Assembly: GCA_004376295.1 (NCBI GenBank)
Contig: SOJZ01000029.1
Coordinates: 1 to 64,000 of the forward strand
DNA: 64,000 nt
From: Candidatus Bathyarchaeota archaeon
GTDB lineage: Archaea; Thermoproteota; Bathyarchaeia; Bathyarchaeales; Bathyarchaeaceae
Reading direction: 5' to 3'
Shown here: one piece after another, positions 8,574-18,123 of the stretch
How positions within the stretch are numbered: the first letter of the stretch is position 1
How the letters are laid out: the number at the start of each line of letters is the position of its first letter
Notes under the pieces: generated by a model
What the model was told of the DNA's origin: nothing
Seen by the model: only the letters and a program-made list of their open reading frames with translations
Databases searched by the model: none
Position numbers and translations under genes: made by a program

Positions 8574-8800
8574 AGGAGCGAATAATCAGGCAACCTGAGA
8601 TATCACAGTTATCAAAGTGTTTAATGATGGTCCGGCTGTGTTTTTGATCGGTCACCAGCTGTATCGCCAATGAAAGCAGTTTTGAACGCATCCGAACCTT
8701 TACGCCGGAATTTCCAGCTTCTATGTATTCGTACCGTTATCCCGAGGCTCACTGAATTAGTCACCAAGACTGCAAACAAGAATCCGCTGTCTACTACTAA
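8574..8800 (-). pseudogene. Decayed duplicate of the 3' end of hppA
   Basis: This stretch, directly downstream of hppA and on the same strand, is a degraded copy of its last 75 codons or so. Translated pieces match: GSDAFKTAFIGDTAGD here against [16 protein letters not shown] in hppA, and GFLFAVLVTNS against [11 protein letters not shown]. The DNA also aligns through GGAGCGA near the stop codon. Frame breaks and substitutions show it is not functional. It explains most of the 295 bp between lplA and hppA and implies an old tandem duplication or a lost second pyrophosphatase gene. Confidence 0.75.
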
Positions 8801-10881
8801 GCGAGCCATAACAATACAAGCAGAGGAGCGATAAGGTTGGCTACAAGAGCCATGACACAGATCTGTGTGTTCAGAGATGGACCTGCCGTGTCTTTGAACG
8901 GGTCTCCCACGGTGTCGCCTATCACAGCAGCTTTATGCGCATCTGAACCTTTACCACCAAAAGCTCCCGCTTCAATGTATTTCTTAGCGTTGTCCCACAA
9001 TCCTCCCGAATTAGCCATCAGTAAGGCAAACACTAAACCAGAGAATATGCTGCCAGCTAAATAGCCGCCTAAAGCTTCTATGCCGAATACGAAGCCTATG
9101 ATTAGAGTAACGACAATCGATAAAATGCTTGGAAGCATGAGCTCCTTCAAGGCGCCTTTAGTTGCTATGTCAACGCATGCTGCATAGTCAGGTTTTACTC
9201 CTTCTTTTCCTTCCTTCAAGCCAGGAATTTCTCTGAACTGGCGTCTAATCTCTTTAATCATCCTGGAAGAGTTCTTGCCAACGCCAAGCATCACCAGAGC
9301 TGAAAACAATGGAGGCATAGCAAGGCCGATAAAGACCCCGAGCATAACTAACGGATTCATCAAGCTGAAATCAACTGTTCCACCTGCACTTTCGACTATC
9401 TCTCTGTAGGCGGCGAGCAACGCGATCACTGTTAATCCCGCGGCTCCTATCGCAAAACCTTTTGCTATCGCTTTAGTCGTGTTGCCTGCTGCGTCCAGTT
9501 TGTCAAGCACTTCAACAACTTCCTCCGTTTCTCCTGACTGTTCGGCGATTCCCTTGGCGTTGTCTCCTATGGGTCCATAGGCGTCGTTGGCAACAATGCT
9601 CCCCACGATTGACAGCATTCCAAAGGCAGCGATTCCTATGCCATAGACTCCATATTTGACGGCTAATTCAGGAGAAGACCCAATGCTTTGACATAAGAAG
9701 TATGCTACCGCAGTTGCGATGCCGATTCCAAAAAGTGGTGGAACTACACTTTCCAAGCCGTAGGAGAAACCAGTTATTATGTTGATTGCAGTTCCTGTAT
9801 TCGATGATTCCGCAGTTTTTTTTACGGCAGGTCTATTTATGGACGTGAAGTAGTCCGATGTAATACCGATAATAATTCCAGCTGCCAATCCAACAACGGC
9901 TGCTAACCAGATTCTAAGGTCGTATCCCAGATACGTCATGGCCAATAAGGCCAGCACGGCAAAGGCCACACACGTGATGTACGTTCCCCGGTTAAGAGCT
10001 TTCCCGGGATCACCTTTTTTGCCGATCCTCACAGAAACGATACCAAGAAGAGAAGCGATTATTCCTAGACCTGCAAATACGAGTGGCAAGTGCATATATT
10101 TCAGTCCCAACGTAGCTCCAAGTATCATTGCTGCCACTAGAGAGGCAATGTAGGAGTCAATCATGTCAGCTCCCATACCGGCGACATCACCAACGTTATC
10201 GCCTACATTGTCTGCGATCACAGCGGGATTCCTAGGATCATCCTCAGGGATGCCGAGTTCCACTTTGCCAACTAGATCAGCACTTATATCTGCAGTCTTT
10301 GTATAGATTCCTCCTCCAACTTTTGCAAATAAGGCTAGGGCACTTGCACCAAAGCTGAAGCCGAGAATAATTGTTAGATTGGTTAATGGGTCTAATCCTC
10401 TCGCTGCACCTATTCCATATACTATGCTTATTCCAAGCACGCCTAATCCGACAGCGGATAAGCCCATCACCGCCCCTGCACGAAACGCTATCGGAAACGC
10501 TTTGTATACGCCGTGCTTAGCTGCACTAGTTGTTCTTACATTTCCCTTTAGCGCTACATCCATGCCGAAAAGGCCGGCTAAGGCAGAGCAAGCTGAACCA
10601 AACATGTATGCCAACGCCAAACTGAGATTATTAACCGCGTTTGCATCTTTGGTCCAAATCGGGTGTGGGAGAAAAATACCAAGCACAACGGCCACGATTA
10701 TCACGAAATACGCAAGAGTGCGGTATTCCCTTTTCAGAAACGCGTCTGCGCCCTCCTTTATTGCTCCAGCAATTTCCTGCATTTTCTTGTTTCCGCTGTC
10801 TTGTTTGTTCACGTAGTGAAACAAGTAGAGCACAGCTACTATCGAGATCAAAGCTGAAATTGGCGCCAACAACCACTCCAT
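8797..10881 (-). CDS. hppA: Membrane-bound proton-pumping pyrophosphatase
   Basis: This 694-residue multi-spanning protein hydrolyses PPi and pumps H+. The pyrophosphate/Mg site motifs are intact: [20 protein letters not shown], followed by [18 protein letters not shown], and near the C-terminus [18 protein letters not shown]. The residue that decides potassium dependence is lysine in [10 protein letters not shown], which fits the K+-independent H+-PPase group as known for the family. Around 15-16 hydrophobic segments can be traced. It starts with ATG and is transcribed away from the P-type ATPase gene, sharing a 175-bp intergenic region. It probably conserves energy from biosynthetic PPi. 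Confidence 0.95.
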   Translation of the reverse strand: MEWLLAPISALISIVAVLYLFHYVNKQDSGNKKMQEIAGAIKEGADAFLKREYRTLAYFVIIVAVVLGIFLPHPIWTKDANAVNNLSLALAYMFGSACSALAGLFGMDVALKGNVRTTSAAKHGVYKAFPIAFRAGAVMGLSAVGLGVLGISIVYGIGAARGLDPLTNLTIILGFSFGASALALFAKVGGGIYTKTADISADLVGKVELGIPEDDPRNPAVIADNVGDNVGDVAGMGADMIDSYIASLVAAMILGATLGLKYMHLPLVFAGLGIIASLLGIVSVRIGKKGDPGKALNRGTYITCVAFAVLALLAMTYLGYDLRIWLAAVVGLAAGIIIGITSDYFTSINRPAVKKTAESSNTGTAINIITGFSYGLESVVPPLFGIGIATAVAYFLCQSIGSSPELAVKYGVYGIGIAAFGMLSIVGSIVANDAYGPIGDNAKGIAEQSGETEEVVEVLDKLDAAGNTTKAIAKGFAIGAAGLTVIALLAAYREIVESAGGTVDFSLMNPLVMLGVFIGLAMPPLFSALVMLGVGKNSSRMIKEIRRQFREIPGLKEGKEGVKPDYAACVDIATKGALKELMLPSILSIVVTLIIGFVFGIEALGGYLAGSIFSGLVFALLMANSGGLWDNAKKYIEAGAFGGKGSDAHKAAVIGDTVGDPFKDTAGPSLNTQICVMALVANLIAPLLVLLWLA

Positions 10882-11056
10882 CTTAATTCACTCCAAGGCC
10901 AAACTGTGTATTATCCGTTGAATAGCAGATTAGCCTTTTAACTGTTTCCTCTTTTCCGCGTTGTACATACCTCGTTGATTTCTAACGAAAATGCTTTTTA
11001 GTAACTAGAATATTTTAGAAGTCTAAACGCAAGGTTATTGGAGCCGATGAAGGTGT

Positions 11057-13765
11057 GTGGTTGCTGTGAGTCACAAATGGCATGCTATGGAAAGTAAAGA
11101 TGTTATAAGTACTCTGAAGACTGGCCCAAAAGGTTTAAGCGCGGAAGAAGCTAAGCGTCGGTTAGAAGAATCTGGACCCAACGAACTGGAGAAAGCAAAG
11201 AGAAAGTCGCCGGTAAAACTCTTCATTGAACAGTTCACAAGCTTTTTGATAATCATATTGCTGATCGCCACAGCACTTTCCATGTTTGTAGGTGAAATAG
11301 TTGATGCCATATTTATCCTTGCCATAGTCATGGCGTGCGCTGTTTTGGGCTTCACGCAAGAGTACAAGGCAGAGAAGGCCTTAGAAGCCTTAAAGAAGAT
11401 GACTGCTCCAACCGCTTTAGTTCTACGTGACGGAAAGGAGCTAGAAATCCAAACACGCGAGATTGTGCCTGGAGACATAATCTTGTTGCACACGGGAGAC
11501 AAGGTTTCGGCTGATGCCAGACTCATAGAAGCCGCTAATTTGAGAACAGACGAAGCCCCCTTAACAGGGGAATCCACACCTGTAGACAAGAACGTCGAAC
11601 CCATGTCAGAGGACACGCAGGTGGCTGATAGAAAAGACATGGTTTTTACTGGAACAGCGGTGGCATATGGGCGTGGCCAAGCCGTTGTCACCTCAACAGG
11701 TATGAACACGGAATTCGGAAAGATTGCTGAAATGGTTCAGGTTACGGAAGAGGAAGAAACGCCTCTCGAAAAACGGATGGCACACGTTGGAAAGTGGCTC
11801 GTAATTTTCATGTTGGCAGTTTGCGCTATAGTAGCATTTTTAGGTTTCTTAAGAGGCCAAGAACCCCTCGAAATGCTGTTATGGGGAATAAGCCTGGCCG
11901 TCGCCGCGGTTCCTGAAGCGTTGCCAGCTGTAGTGACAGGCGCTCTTGCCGTGGGCATGTACCGAATGGCCAGAGAAAATGCAATCGTCAGAAAGCTTCC
12001 AGCCGTTGAGACGCTGGGTTGCACAAGCATCATATGTGCAGACAAGACGGGTACGATGACTAAGGGGGAAATGACCGTTCGAAGAATCTACACAAATGGA
12101 CAACAGATTGAGGTTAGCGGCGTCGGTTACGAGCCTAAAGGTGATTTCCACACAAAAGGCAACAAGCTTGACGTTGCCAAAGAAAAAGAACTTACCCTTC
12201 TTCTGAAAATTGCATCTTTGTGTAACGACGCTAAATTGGAAAAGGAAGAGGAACAGTGGTCCATAAGAGGAGACCCAACAGAGGGAGCTCTTATAGTTGC
12301 TGCAGCTAAGGCTGGTTTGTGGAAAGAAAAGCTTGAGAAAGAAAACCCACGTGCCGGTGAAATCCCCTTCTCCTCTGAGAGAAAACGAATGACCACAATT
12401 CATCCGATGTCCAACAAATTAGACATGGCTTACATGAAAGGGGCTCCTGAAATAGTCTTGGAGCGATGCACCAAAATTTACAGAGACGGCAAGGTCTCCA
12501 ACTTAACGAGCAAGGACAGAAAGAAAATTTTAGAAGTGACCGCATCCATGGCAAGAGAGGCCTTAAGGAACTTAGCCATGGCGTACAGAGAGTTACCAAA
12601 AGCTCTAACATCTCTTGTTGAGGCAGCCCCTGAGAAAGAATTTGTTTTCGTTGGGATAATGGGGATGATAGACCCTCCGCGACAAGAAGTGAAAGAAGCC
12701 TTAAAATTGTGTAATAAAGCAGGCATAAAAGCCGTCATGGTGACTGGCGATCACAAGCTTACCGCCGTTGCGGTGGCTAAAGAGCTCAATCTGATAAGCA
12801 GAGATAACCCGACCAGCGTCTTGACCGGAGCGGAACTAGACAAGCTCAACGATGAGGAATTTGAAAGAATTGTCGACGACGTGGCAATCTATGCTAGAGT
12901 CTCGCCGGAACATAAAGTGAGAATAGTAAAGGCTCTAAGAGAAAAAGGGCACATCTGTGCGATGACTGGGGACGGTGTGAACGATGCTCCTGCTCTAAAA
13001 ATGGCTGACATGGGAATTGCCATGGGAATTTCAGGTACAGAGGTCACGAAAGAAGCATCTGACATGGTGTTGATGGATGATAATTTCGCTACGATTGTGG
13101 GAGCTGTCAAAGAAGGACGAGAGATTTACGCCAACATTAGAAAATACTTGACGTATCTACTGCGGTGCAACATCATGGAAATATTAGTAATGTGCGTCGC
13201 CGTGATTGTTGGCTTACCTCTGCCTCTTACGACTATACAACTTTTATGGGTCAACCTAACAACTGACGGTTTGCCAGCTCTAGCCTTAGGTGTGGACCCG
13301 GGAGATCCAGATATTATGGAGCAAAAACCAAGAGACCCTAACGAGAGCATTTTTTCAAAAGATGTGAAACTGTACTTAACCGCGGTTCCAATTTTAATGT
13401 CGATACTACTTTTAGCAAGCTTTGTCTACCATCAACCATGGTTAAATGCTGAAGCAGAAGTAAAAGCCCGAACGCTGCTGTTTAATGGTATGGTTTTTAT
13501 GGAACTGGCGAATGCTTTGAACGCACGCTCGCTGAAGCACACAATTTTTGAGGTTGGTGTATTTCGAAACAAGTTCTTGTGGCTCGCTATGCTTTCATCA
13601 GCAGCCCTCCAGTTTGTTGTACTCTACGTTCCTCAACTACACGCCGTGTTTGATATAACGTATCCAGACATGTTCAATTGGGTTGTGACGATAGGCTTTA
13701 CAGCGTTCGTATTCTTTGCTGTAGAAATTGGTAAGTACATAGGAACCAGAAAATCTGGGTCGTAG
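11057..13765 (+). CDS. P-type cation ATPase, Ca2+ (P2A) type
   Basis: This 902-residue ATP-driven transporter carries the full P-ATPase set: LTGES in the actuator domain, ICADKTGTMTKG with the phosphorylated Asp329, KGAPE in the nucleotide domain, and TGDGVNDAPALK at the hinge. The ion-site residues look like a calcium pump: PEALP in TM4, a CNIMEI Asn/Glu pair in TM5, and NLTTDGLPA in TM6, matching the SERCA pattern N..TD. Ten membrane segments are expected. The start is GTG after an AAGGTG-like site. It is divergent from hppA. Calcium export is inferred from these residues; another divalent ion is possible. Confidence 0.92.
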   Translation: MVAVSHKWHAMESKDVISTLKTGPKGLSAEEAKRRLEESGPNELEKAKRKSPVKLFIEQFTSFLIIILLIATALSMFVGEIVDAIFILAIVMACAVLGFTQEYKAEKALEALKKMTAPTALVLRDGKELEIQTREIVPGDIILLHTGDKVSADARLIEAANLRTDEAPLTGESTPVDKNVEPMSEDTQVADRKDMVFTGTAVAYGRGQAVVTSTGMNTEFGKIAEMVQVTEEEETPLEKRMAHVGKWLVIFMLAVCAIVAFLGFLRGQEPLEMLLWGISLAVAAVPEALPAVVTGALAVGMYRMARENAIVRKLPAVETLGCTSIICADKTGTMTKGEMTVRRIYTNGQQIEVSGVGYEPKGDFHTKGNKLDVAKEKELTLLLKIASLCNDAKLEKEEEQWSIRGDPTEGALIVAAAKAGLWKEKLEKENPRAGEIPFSSERKRMTTIHPMSNKLDMAYMKGAPEIVLERCTKIYRDGKVSNLTSKDRKKILEVTASMAREALRNLAMAYRELPKALTSLVEAAPEKEFVFVGIMGMIDPPRQEVKEALKLCNKAGIKAVMVTGDHKLTAVAVAKELNLISRDNPTSVLTGAELDKLNDEEFERIVDDVAIYARVSPEHKVRIVKALREKGHICAMTGDGVNDAPALKMADMGIAMGISGTEVTKEASDMVLMDDNFATIVGAVKEGREIYANIRKYLTYLLRCNIMEILVMCVAVIVGLPLPLTTIQLLWVNLTTDGLPALALGVDPGDPDIMEQKPRDPNESIFSKDVKLYLTAVPILMSILLLASFVYHQPWLNAEAEVKARTLLFNGMVFMELANALNARSLKHTIFEVGVFRNKFLWLAMLSSAALQFVVLYVPQLHAVFDITYPDMFNWVVTIGFTAFVFFAVEIGKYIGTRKSGS

Positions 13766-13817
13766 CCGTCTTTTCACTTGAGTGAGCGGAGCATGTCGGT
13801 TCTACGGTTTGTAGAAT

Positions 13818-15752
13818 TTATCTGTTAGTACCAAACCAATCCGATATCTTCTTGTCCTTTCTTGTTTCGAGTTCGATATTCATTGGGTTAAACGTTTGAC
13901 CTAACGCAGTTCTGAGGTTTCGAACGTAATCCTTAACATTTAGTTCTGACAAGTTCTTCACATGGGCTGTGGGTTTCACGGTAAATTTTTTACCCTTGTA
14001 GTTGAACGGGTTGACTTTTACGAATGAAACCGTGTCTCTCTTGCTTACGTCCACGCCAGCGTCGATGAGTTGAACGGCACACTGGTATGGCTGATGTAAC
14101 GCTTCCTCCAATCTAACCTTTTGTTTCGGATCAAAATAAAGCTGCACAGAATACTCCAAGTCTTTGAGTTCGATTCTTCTTTGTCTCAAGTCTTTGATTG
14201 CTTTTTGAGCAATTGCTGCGATTCTTTTCTTTGCCAGCTCATATTCTTCTAGGTTTTTCACGTGACTTAGTTCTTTAATGCAGTTTCGAAACACTCTTAG
14301 GAAAAACTCGGGTGAATTGGATTTGATTACTGTTAGCCCTTTAATGTCGGGGGTTCCATCTTTTAAGATGCCGAAATACGCCTTTTTGGCTTCTGACAAC
14401 ACGCATAGCGAGTACTCTTTGTCAACAGCTAAATCTAGTCGAAGCTTCTCCTTCACAGTTCTGACTAACCATTTCACTTCTTCCTCAGATGGGTTGTCTA
14501 AGAATATAGAATCCGTGTCTCCGTAGGTTGGATGTAAGCCATGTTCTTTAGCCATGTTCCATGCCGTTTGAAGAGCGTAACGCCCGTAACCCGTTATGGA
14601 TTCAGCTAATGGTGTGGACGCGAGTCCATGGATTCTCACGGTGACGCCGTAGCTAGAAACTGATATTAGTTTTAGCAGTTTGGCTAATGCTTCGGCTAAA
14701 AGCCGTTCATGTTTTGATGTTGAGGGGTTCTTTGAAAGAGGTTTAAACCAATGGATTCGTAGGTCCTTTAATGCCCCGATTATCACAGAGTAGAAGCCTC
14801 TTCTCCTTACGCAAACGTGGTGGTTTAATTCTGAAATTCTACGGTCTCTACATTCTTCGTGTTTGCAGTCAACCGTCTCGTATGACAAATTGTAGCTGTC
14901 GATACAGCTTGGATAGAGGCTTTCAAAGTCGGTTACGACAGTGTTGAAGTAGATTCCACTCTTCGGCGTGATCGTCAGGGCTCCTGGAACTGATTCTTTC
15001 AGTTTTTCTCCTTTTCTCAGCTCTTTTGATGTGGGAATTAGAAAGTTATTTCTCCTCAGATACGTGTATATCATGGATTTTACCCATTCGCTTACGCGTC
15101 TGTTAGAATAAGCCTCGGGAACCGGTAGGTTTGCTATTCTCGACAGCATAAACGTAAGGTAATATCGTTTAGGGTCAATTTCTCCGTGTATGCCCAAAAT
15201 TTCTGGATTAATCTGCGGTATCGGTTGATAGCACAAGTCGAAGAGCTCTTTCAGCTGAACATATTTTAATGGGTCAGCTTTCTTCACTTCGGCAAAGACT
15301 CTGTCAAACTTCTTCTTCTCTTTTTCAGGAACATTTGAAATAACTCTAAGATGATTTCCCTGTAAGACGTATTGCGAACCAAAAACCAACCCGTAATCAT
15401 AGACGTATCCACGGCTGAACTCTATTTCGTTCTCCCAAACATTCTCAAACATTTTGCTGAATTTTTTAATGTGATCTGGGGTTTTGATTTCAACCTTGGC
15501 TATCGTTTTCATTTTGTCAGTGAACAAATCTTGTTTTTCAATCGTTGACACTTTTCCTAAGATTCGGTCAACAGTGTATTCGTCTTTTTCGCTAAGCGGA
15601 TACGGTATGAGAAAGTAAGGCTTGTATTTGCTGTCCCTAACCTCTATTATCTCTTCCGCTGAAGCGTCATAAAACCTCAGTTTCACCATGCTACGGTCAG
15701 TTTCAGCGTTTATCAGATACCAGATGTCCAATTTTTTTCCTTCTCTAGCCAA
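13818..15752 (-). CDS. Family-B DNA polymerase lacking visible exonuclease motifs
   Basis: The 644-residue protein carries polymerase motif A (TDFESLYPS) and motif C (YGDTDSIF), both with their catalytic aspartates. Motif B reads KLISVSSYG, with Val in place of the usual Asn of KxxxNSxYG. The N-terminal part is PolB-like, but the DxE, NxxxFD and YxxxD exonuclease motifs are not found: the sequence passes from the N-terminal domain straight to LCYQPIPQINPEILGI, about 130 residues shorter than proofreading enzymes. It probably synthesises DNA without proofreading, perhaps in repair, or pairs with a separate exonuclease. The start is TTG. Convergent with the P-ATPase gene. Confidence 0.85.
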   Translation of the reverse strand: MAREGKKLDIWYLINAETDRSMVKLRFYDASAEEIIEVRDSKYKPYFLIPYPLSEKDEYTVDRILGKVSTIEKQDLFTDKMKTIAKVEIKTPDHIKKFSKMFENVWENEIEFSRGYVYDYGLVFGSQYVLQGNHLRVISNVPEKEKKKFDRVFAEVKKADPLKYVQLKELFDLCYQPIPQINPEILGIHGEIDPKRYYLTFMLSRIANLPVPEAYSNRRVSEWVKSMIYTYLRRNNFLIPTSKELRKGEKLKESVPGALTITPKSGIYFNTVVTDFESLYPSCIDSYNLSYETVDCKHEECRDRRISELNHHVCVRRRGFYSVIIGALKDLRIHWFKPLSKNPSTSKHERLLAEALAKLLKLISVSSYGVTVRIHGLASTPLAESITGYGRYALQTAWNMAKEHGLHPTYGDTDSIFLDNPSEEEVKWLVRTVKEKLRLDLAVDKEYSLCVLSEAKKAYFGILKDGTPDIKGLTVIKSNSPEFFLRVFRNCIKELSHVKNLEEYELAKKRIAAIAQKAIKDLRQRRIELKDLEYSVQLYFDPKQKVRLEEALHQPYQCAVQLIDAGVDVSKRDTVSFVKVNPFNYKGKKFTVKPTAHVKNLSELNVKDYVRNLRTALGQTFNPMNIELETRKDKKISDWFGTNR

Positions 15753-15930
15753 ACAGCCTCTACGATAAATGAATGCTTTTTCATAGATAATTCTTTTCCG
15801 ACATTAACTGTAGACGGAAAATAGCTCCGAATCATTAACAGAAAACAACGTTTGCAATCATTAAGCGCGTTTCATAGAGTGAATTCATAACGTATAATAT
15901 ACAGCAACGCCTAAGCCTTATTGACAAAAA

Positions 15931-16161
15931 ATGGAGAAGACAAAGCTAAACTGGATACTACTCTTTCACAGTTTAGGATTAGGCTGCCTCAGCAGTTCAA
16001 TATTCCTTCAAATTCTAGTATTCAAGGACATAATTCAACAAGGCTACTTCATGGCCAAAGAGCAGAATCAACTCATACTCTCGCTGGAGGTTTTTCTCTC
16101 GGTCTTTGCTGTAGTCTATTTTGTTTATATATATCAACGATACGTTCGCTCATTGAAATAA
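15931..16161 (+). CDS. Small two-span membrane protein
   Basis: This is a 76-residue protein with two hydrophobic segments, at about residues 8-30 and 46-66, and a basic C-terminus (YVRSLK). No family is recognised. It begins at ATG after an A-rich stretch. A second frame overlaps it (from 15921) but lacks protein character. It is followed by the secreted protein gene at 16287 on the same strand. Confidence 0.5.
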   Translation: MEKTKLNWILLFHSLGLGCLSSSIFLQILVFKDIIQQGYFMAKEQNQLILSLEVFLSVFAVVYFVYIYQRYVRSLK

Positions 16162-16286
16162 TCTTTTACAACAAAAGTCTTGGATTTTGCCTTTAGATGG
16201 CTGTTGAACATTCAAAACGTTACAGAAATGTTAAATATTTTCTATTAAACAACGTAAGGCATTAACGAATTTTAAGAGGCGGAAAC

Positions 16287-16973
16287 ATGAATCTTAAGAA
16301 AAGCATAATTTCGCTCTTTTTGTTGTCAGTGTTTGCACTAACTGTGACCTCCAGTGTTGTTGGGCAGTCTACTCAGGAAGAAAAACGAACTGTTTACTAC
16401 CACGGAGAAGAACAAGGAGGGCTTATAGTTGAGGTTGAAGCTCCATATCAGGTCTATCCGGGTGAGAAGATAAACGTCACTGTAAAAGTTAGAGCCTGTA
16501 CTCAACGCATTTACGTTTTGTATATGCGTTTAAACATCTCTGGGCATATAAACGAAAGAAATGAAACCTTGATTGGAAGCATTGCGATTTCGGATCTTGA
16601 ACGGTTTGACCTCGTTTTTAACGAGACATATCAATACCCCTACGAAATACTGATACCTGCGGAGATCTCTCCAGGTCCAACCTACGGTAGCATATGTTAT
16701 GAATGGACCTGCTGGGATGTGCCGACAGAAATATCTCCTTCTGGTTTCCCAGTGACATACGTAAAGAACAGGGAATATGAAGAACTTCGTAACGATTATC
16801 AAGTATTGAATTCGACCTACTGGTCGTTACAAGAGAATTACACGAAGTTAGAATCGCAATATTCAGGTGAGTTGGGTAGCACCAGAAACATGATGTATGT
16901 GTTGATCGTAACAACAGTAGTCTCCGTGGCTTCGGTCTTCATTTTAATAAGAAGGCCTAAGAAGTCGTGGTAA
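16287..16973 (+). CDS. Secreted, C-terminally anchored surface protein
   Basis: The 228-residue protein has a signal peptide (MNLKKS... followed by a hydrophobic run to about residue 30, VVGQS). A beta-rich ectodomain of about 120 residues has several N-x-S/T glycosylation sites (NVT, NET), then a short coiled-coil-like stretch (YEELRNDYQVLNSTY). A C-terminal membrane helix, MYVLIVTTVVSVASVFILI, is followed by the basic stop-transfer RRPKKSW. The architecture suggests an archaeal cell-surface protein with an Ig-like or similar domain. I see GGAAAC ahead of the ATG. Its stop lies nine bases from the end of the convergent lipS2-like gene. Confidence 0.7.
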   Translation: MNLKKSIISLFLLSVFALTVTSSVVGQSTQEEKRTVYYHGEEQGGLIVEVEAPYQVYPGEKINVTVKVRACTQRIYVLYMRLNISGHINERNETLIGSIAISDLERFDLVFNETYQYPYEILIPAEISPGPTYGSICYEWTCWDVPTEISPSGFPVTYVKNREYEELRNDYQVLNSTYWSLQENYTKLESQYSGELGSTRNMMYVLIVTTVVSVASVFILIRRPKKSW

Positions 16974-16982
16974 AGAGCCTAG

Positions 16983-17984
16983 TTACATCTGAATTTGCTT
17001 CTCGATTTCAACAATCTCTTCTGGCAAGGGCTGCCTAGGATAATTGCAGATTGGGCCACCTGGTCTCTCGTTGTAGTAGGGCCTGTTGCAGTTGGGACAG
17101 CCAGAGGTGACAAACGGGCTGCCTGTTCTAACCACACCTCGCAATAGTTCTTCAGAAACGCCGAAATCAACAATACAGCCGTCCTCGCTGAACCTCATAC
17201 TTTCACATCGTGTTTTTCCATGAGTTATTAGATAGTGGGCAAGCTGAATTCGTCTATAACAGCTGAGAGGTGGCTGAGGATGGTTTTCTAAAGTCGTTCC
17301 TGAAATGGAAGTGAAAGAAAACAAGCCTGGATAGACGCCTGAATCTACGCACCACTGAACCATTTCGACCATTTCTCTCTCCTCTTCTCCGAGACCCACA
17401 ATGAGATGTGTGCTAACAAAGCCTCTTCCAAAAATCTGCACCGCTTCTTCCAACGCTTCACGCTGTTTTTCCCACACATACGATCCGCCAGCCAGCCGCC
17501 CCTTAACTCTGTCAAAAATCTCCTCAGTAGCAGCATCCAACGGAATGCTAATTCGATCAATACCAGCTTCACGCAACCTTTCCATTTTTCCCCGATTTAA
17601 GGGTTGACAAGAGACCGAGATAGGCACGCTTACACGTGACAAAATCTCCGTAATAAGATTCAAAATGTCGTCAAAGACTGTTGGATAATTTAACGCTTGA
17701 ATACAAACTCGCTTTGTTAAACCTGTTTTCACGGCGCATCCTATTTTGGAAATTACCCGCTCGGTTGGAAACGGAGGCCAAGTCACTCTGGAAAGCATGT
17801 CGGCCCTACCCTTACTCATCCTGGCTTGGGGACAGAAGCCGCAATTGGCTGAGCATTTTTCAGGTCGATACGTGAGTAGATATGTGGTCGTAGGCTTGGC
17901 GTCCATCATGCCCCTTGTTAATCCAAGGATAGTGGCAGAACCAATTGAAACCCGAATTTTTTCAGGTAAGCTTCCCCTACGCAT
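16983..17984 (-). CDS. lipS2: Radical SAM lipoyl synthase component, LipS2-like
   Basis: The radical-SAM [4Fe-4S] motif CSANCGFC sits near residue 45, followed by the biotin-synthase-like core (PQARMSKGRADMLSRVTWP, CIQALNYP). A C-terminal cysteine group (SGCPNCNRPYYNERPGGPIC) could hold an auxiliary cluster that donates sulfur. This pattern matches the LipS2 proteins that, together with LipS1, replace LipA in Thermococcus and other archaea to insert two sulfurs into octanoyl carrier protein. It is 333 residues and starts at ATG. It is divergent from the LipS1-like gene, a natural pair. The function is assigned from family memory and context. Confidence 0.8.
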   Translation of the reverse strand: MRRGSLPEKIRVSIGSATILGLTRGMMDAKPTTTYLLTYRPEKCSANCGFCPQARMSKGRADMLSRVTWPPFPTERVISKIGCAVKTGLTKRVCIQALNYPTVFDDILNLITEILSRVSVPISVSCQPLNRGKMERLREAGIDRISIPLDAATEEIFDRVKGRLAGGSYVWEKQREALEEAVQIFGRGFVSTHLIVGLGEEEREMVEMVQWCVDSGVYPGLFSFTSISGTTLENHPQPPLSCYRRIQLAHYLITHGKTRCESMRFSEDGCIVDFGVSEELLRGVVRTGSPFVTSGCPNCNRPYYNERPGGPICNYPRQPLPEEIVEIEKQIQM

Positions 17985-18123
17985 TGTATGACCTCAATGT
18001 TTTCAAATCTATAAACTAATAACGAAGCCTCTTAATACTTATCTCTCTAACCACAAGGAAAAAAAACAGGCATATTTGCATCTTTATTTGGAACTCTATC
18101 AGACACACAGGAGTAGAAGCTCG

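Noticed and set aside
10641-10886. Plus-strand frames opposite the hppA N-terminus
   Set aside because: Shadows of the pyrophosphatase gene.
15921-16196. 91-residue plus-strand frame overlapping the small membrane protein
   Set aside because: The overlapping frame at 15931 has two clear membrane helices and a better start.
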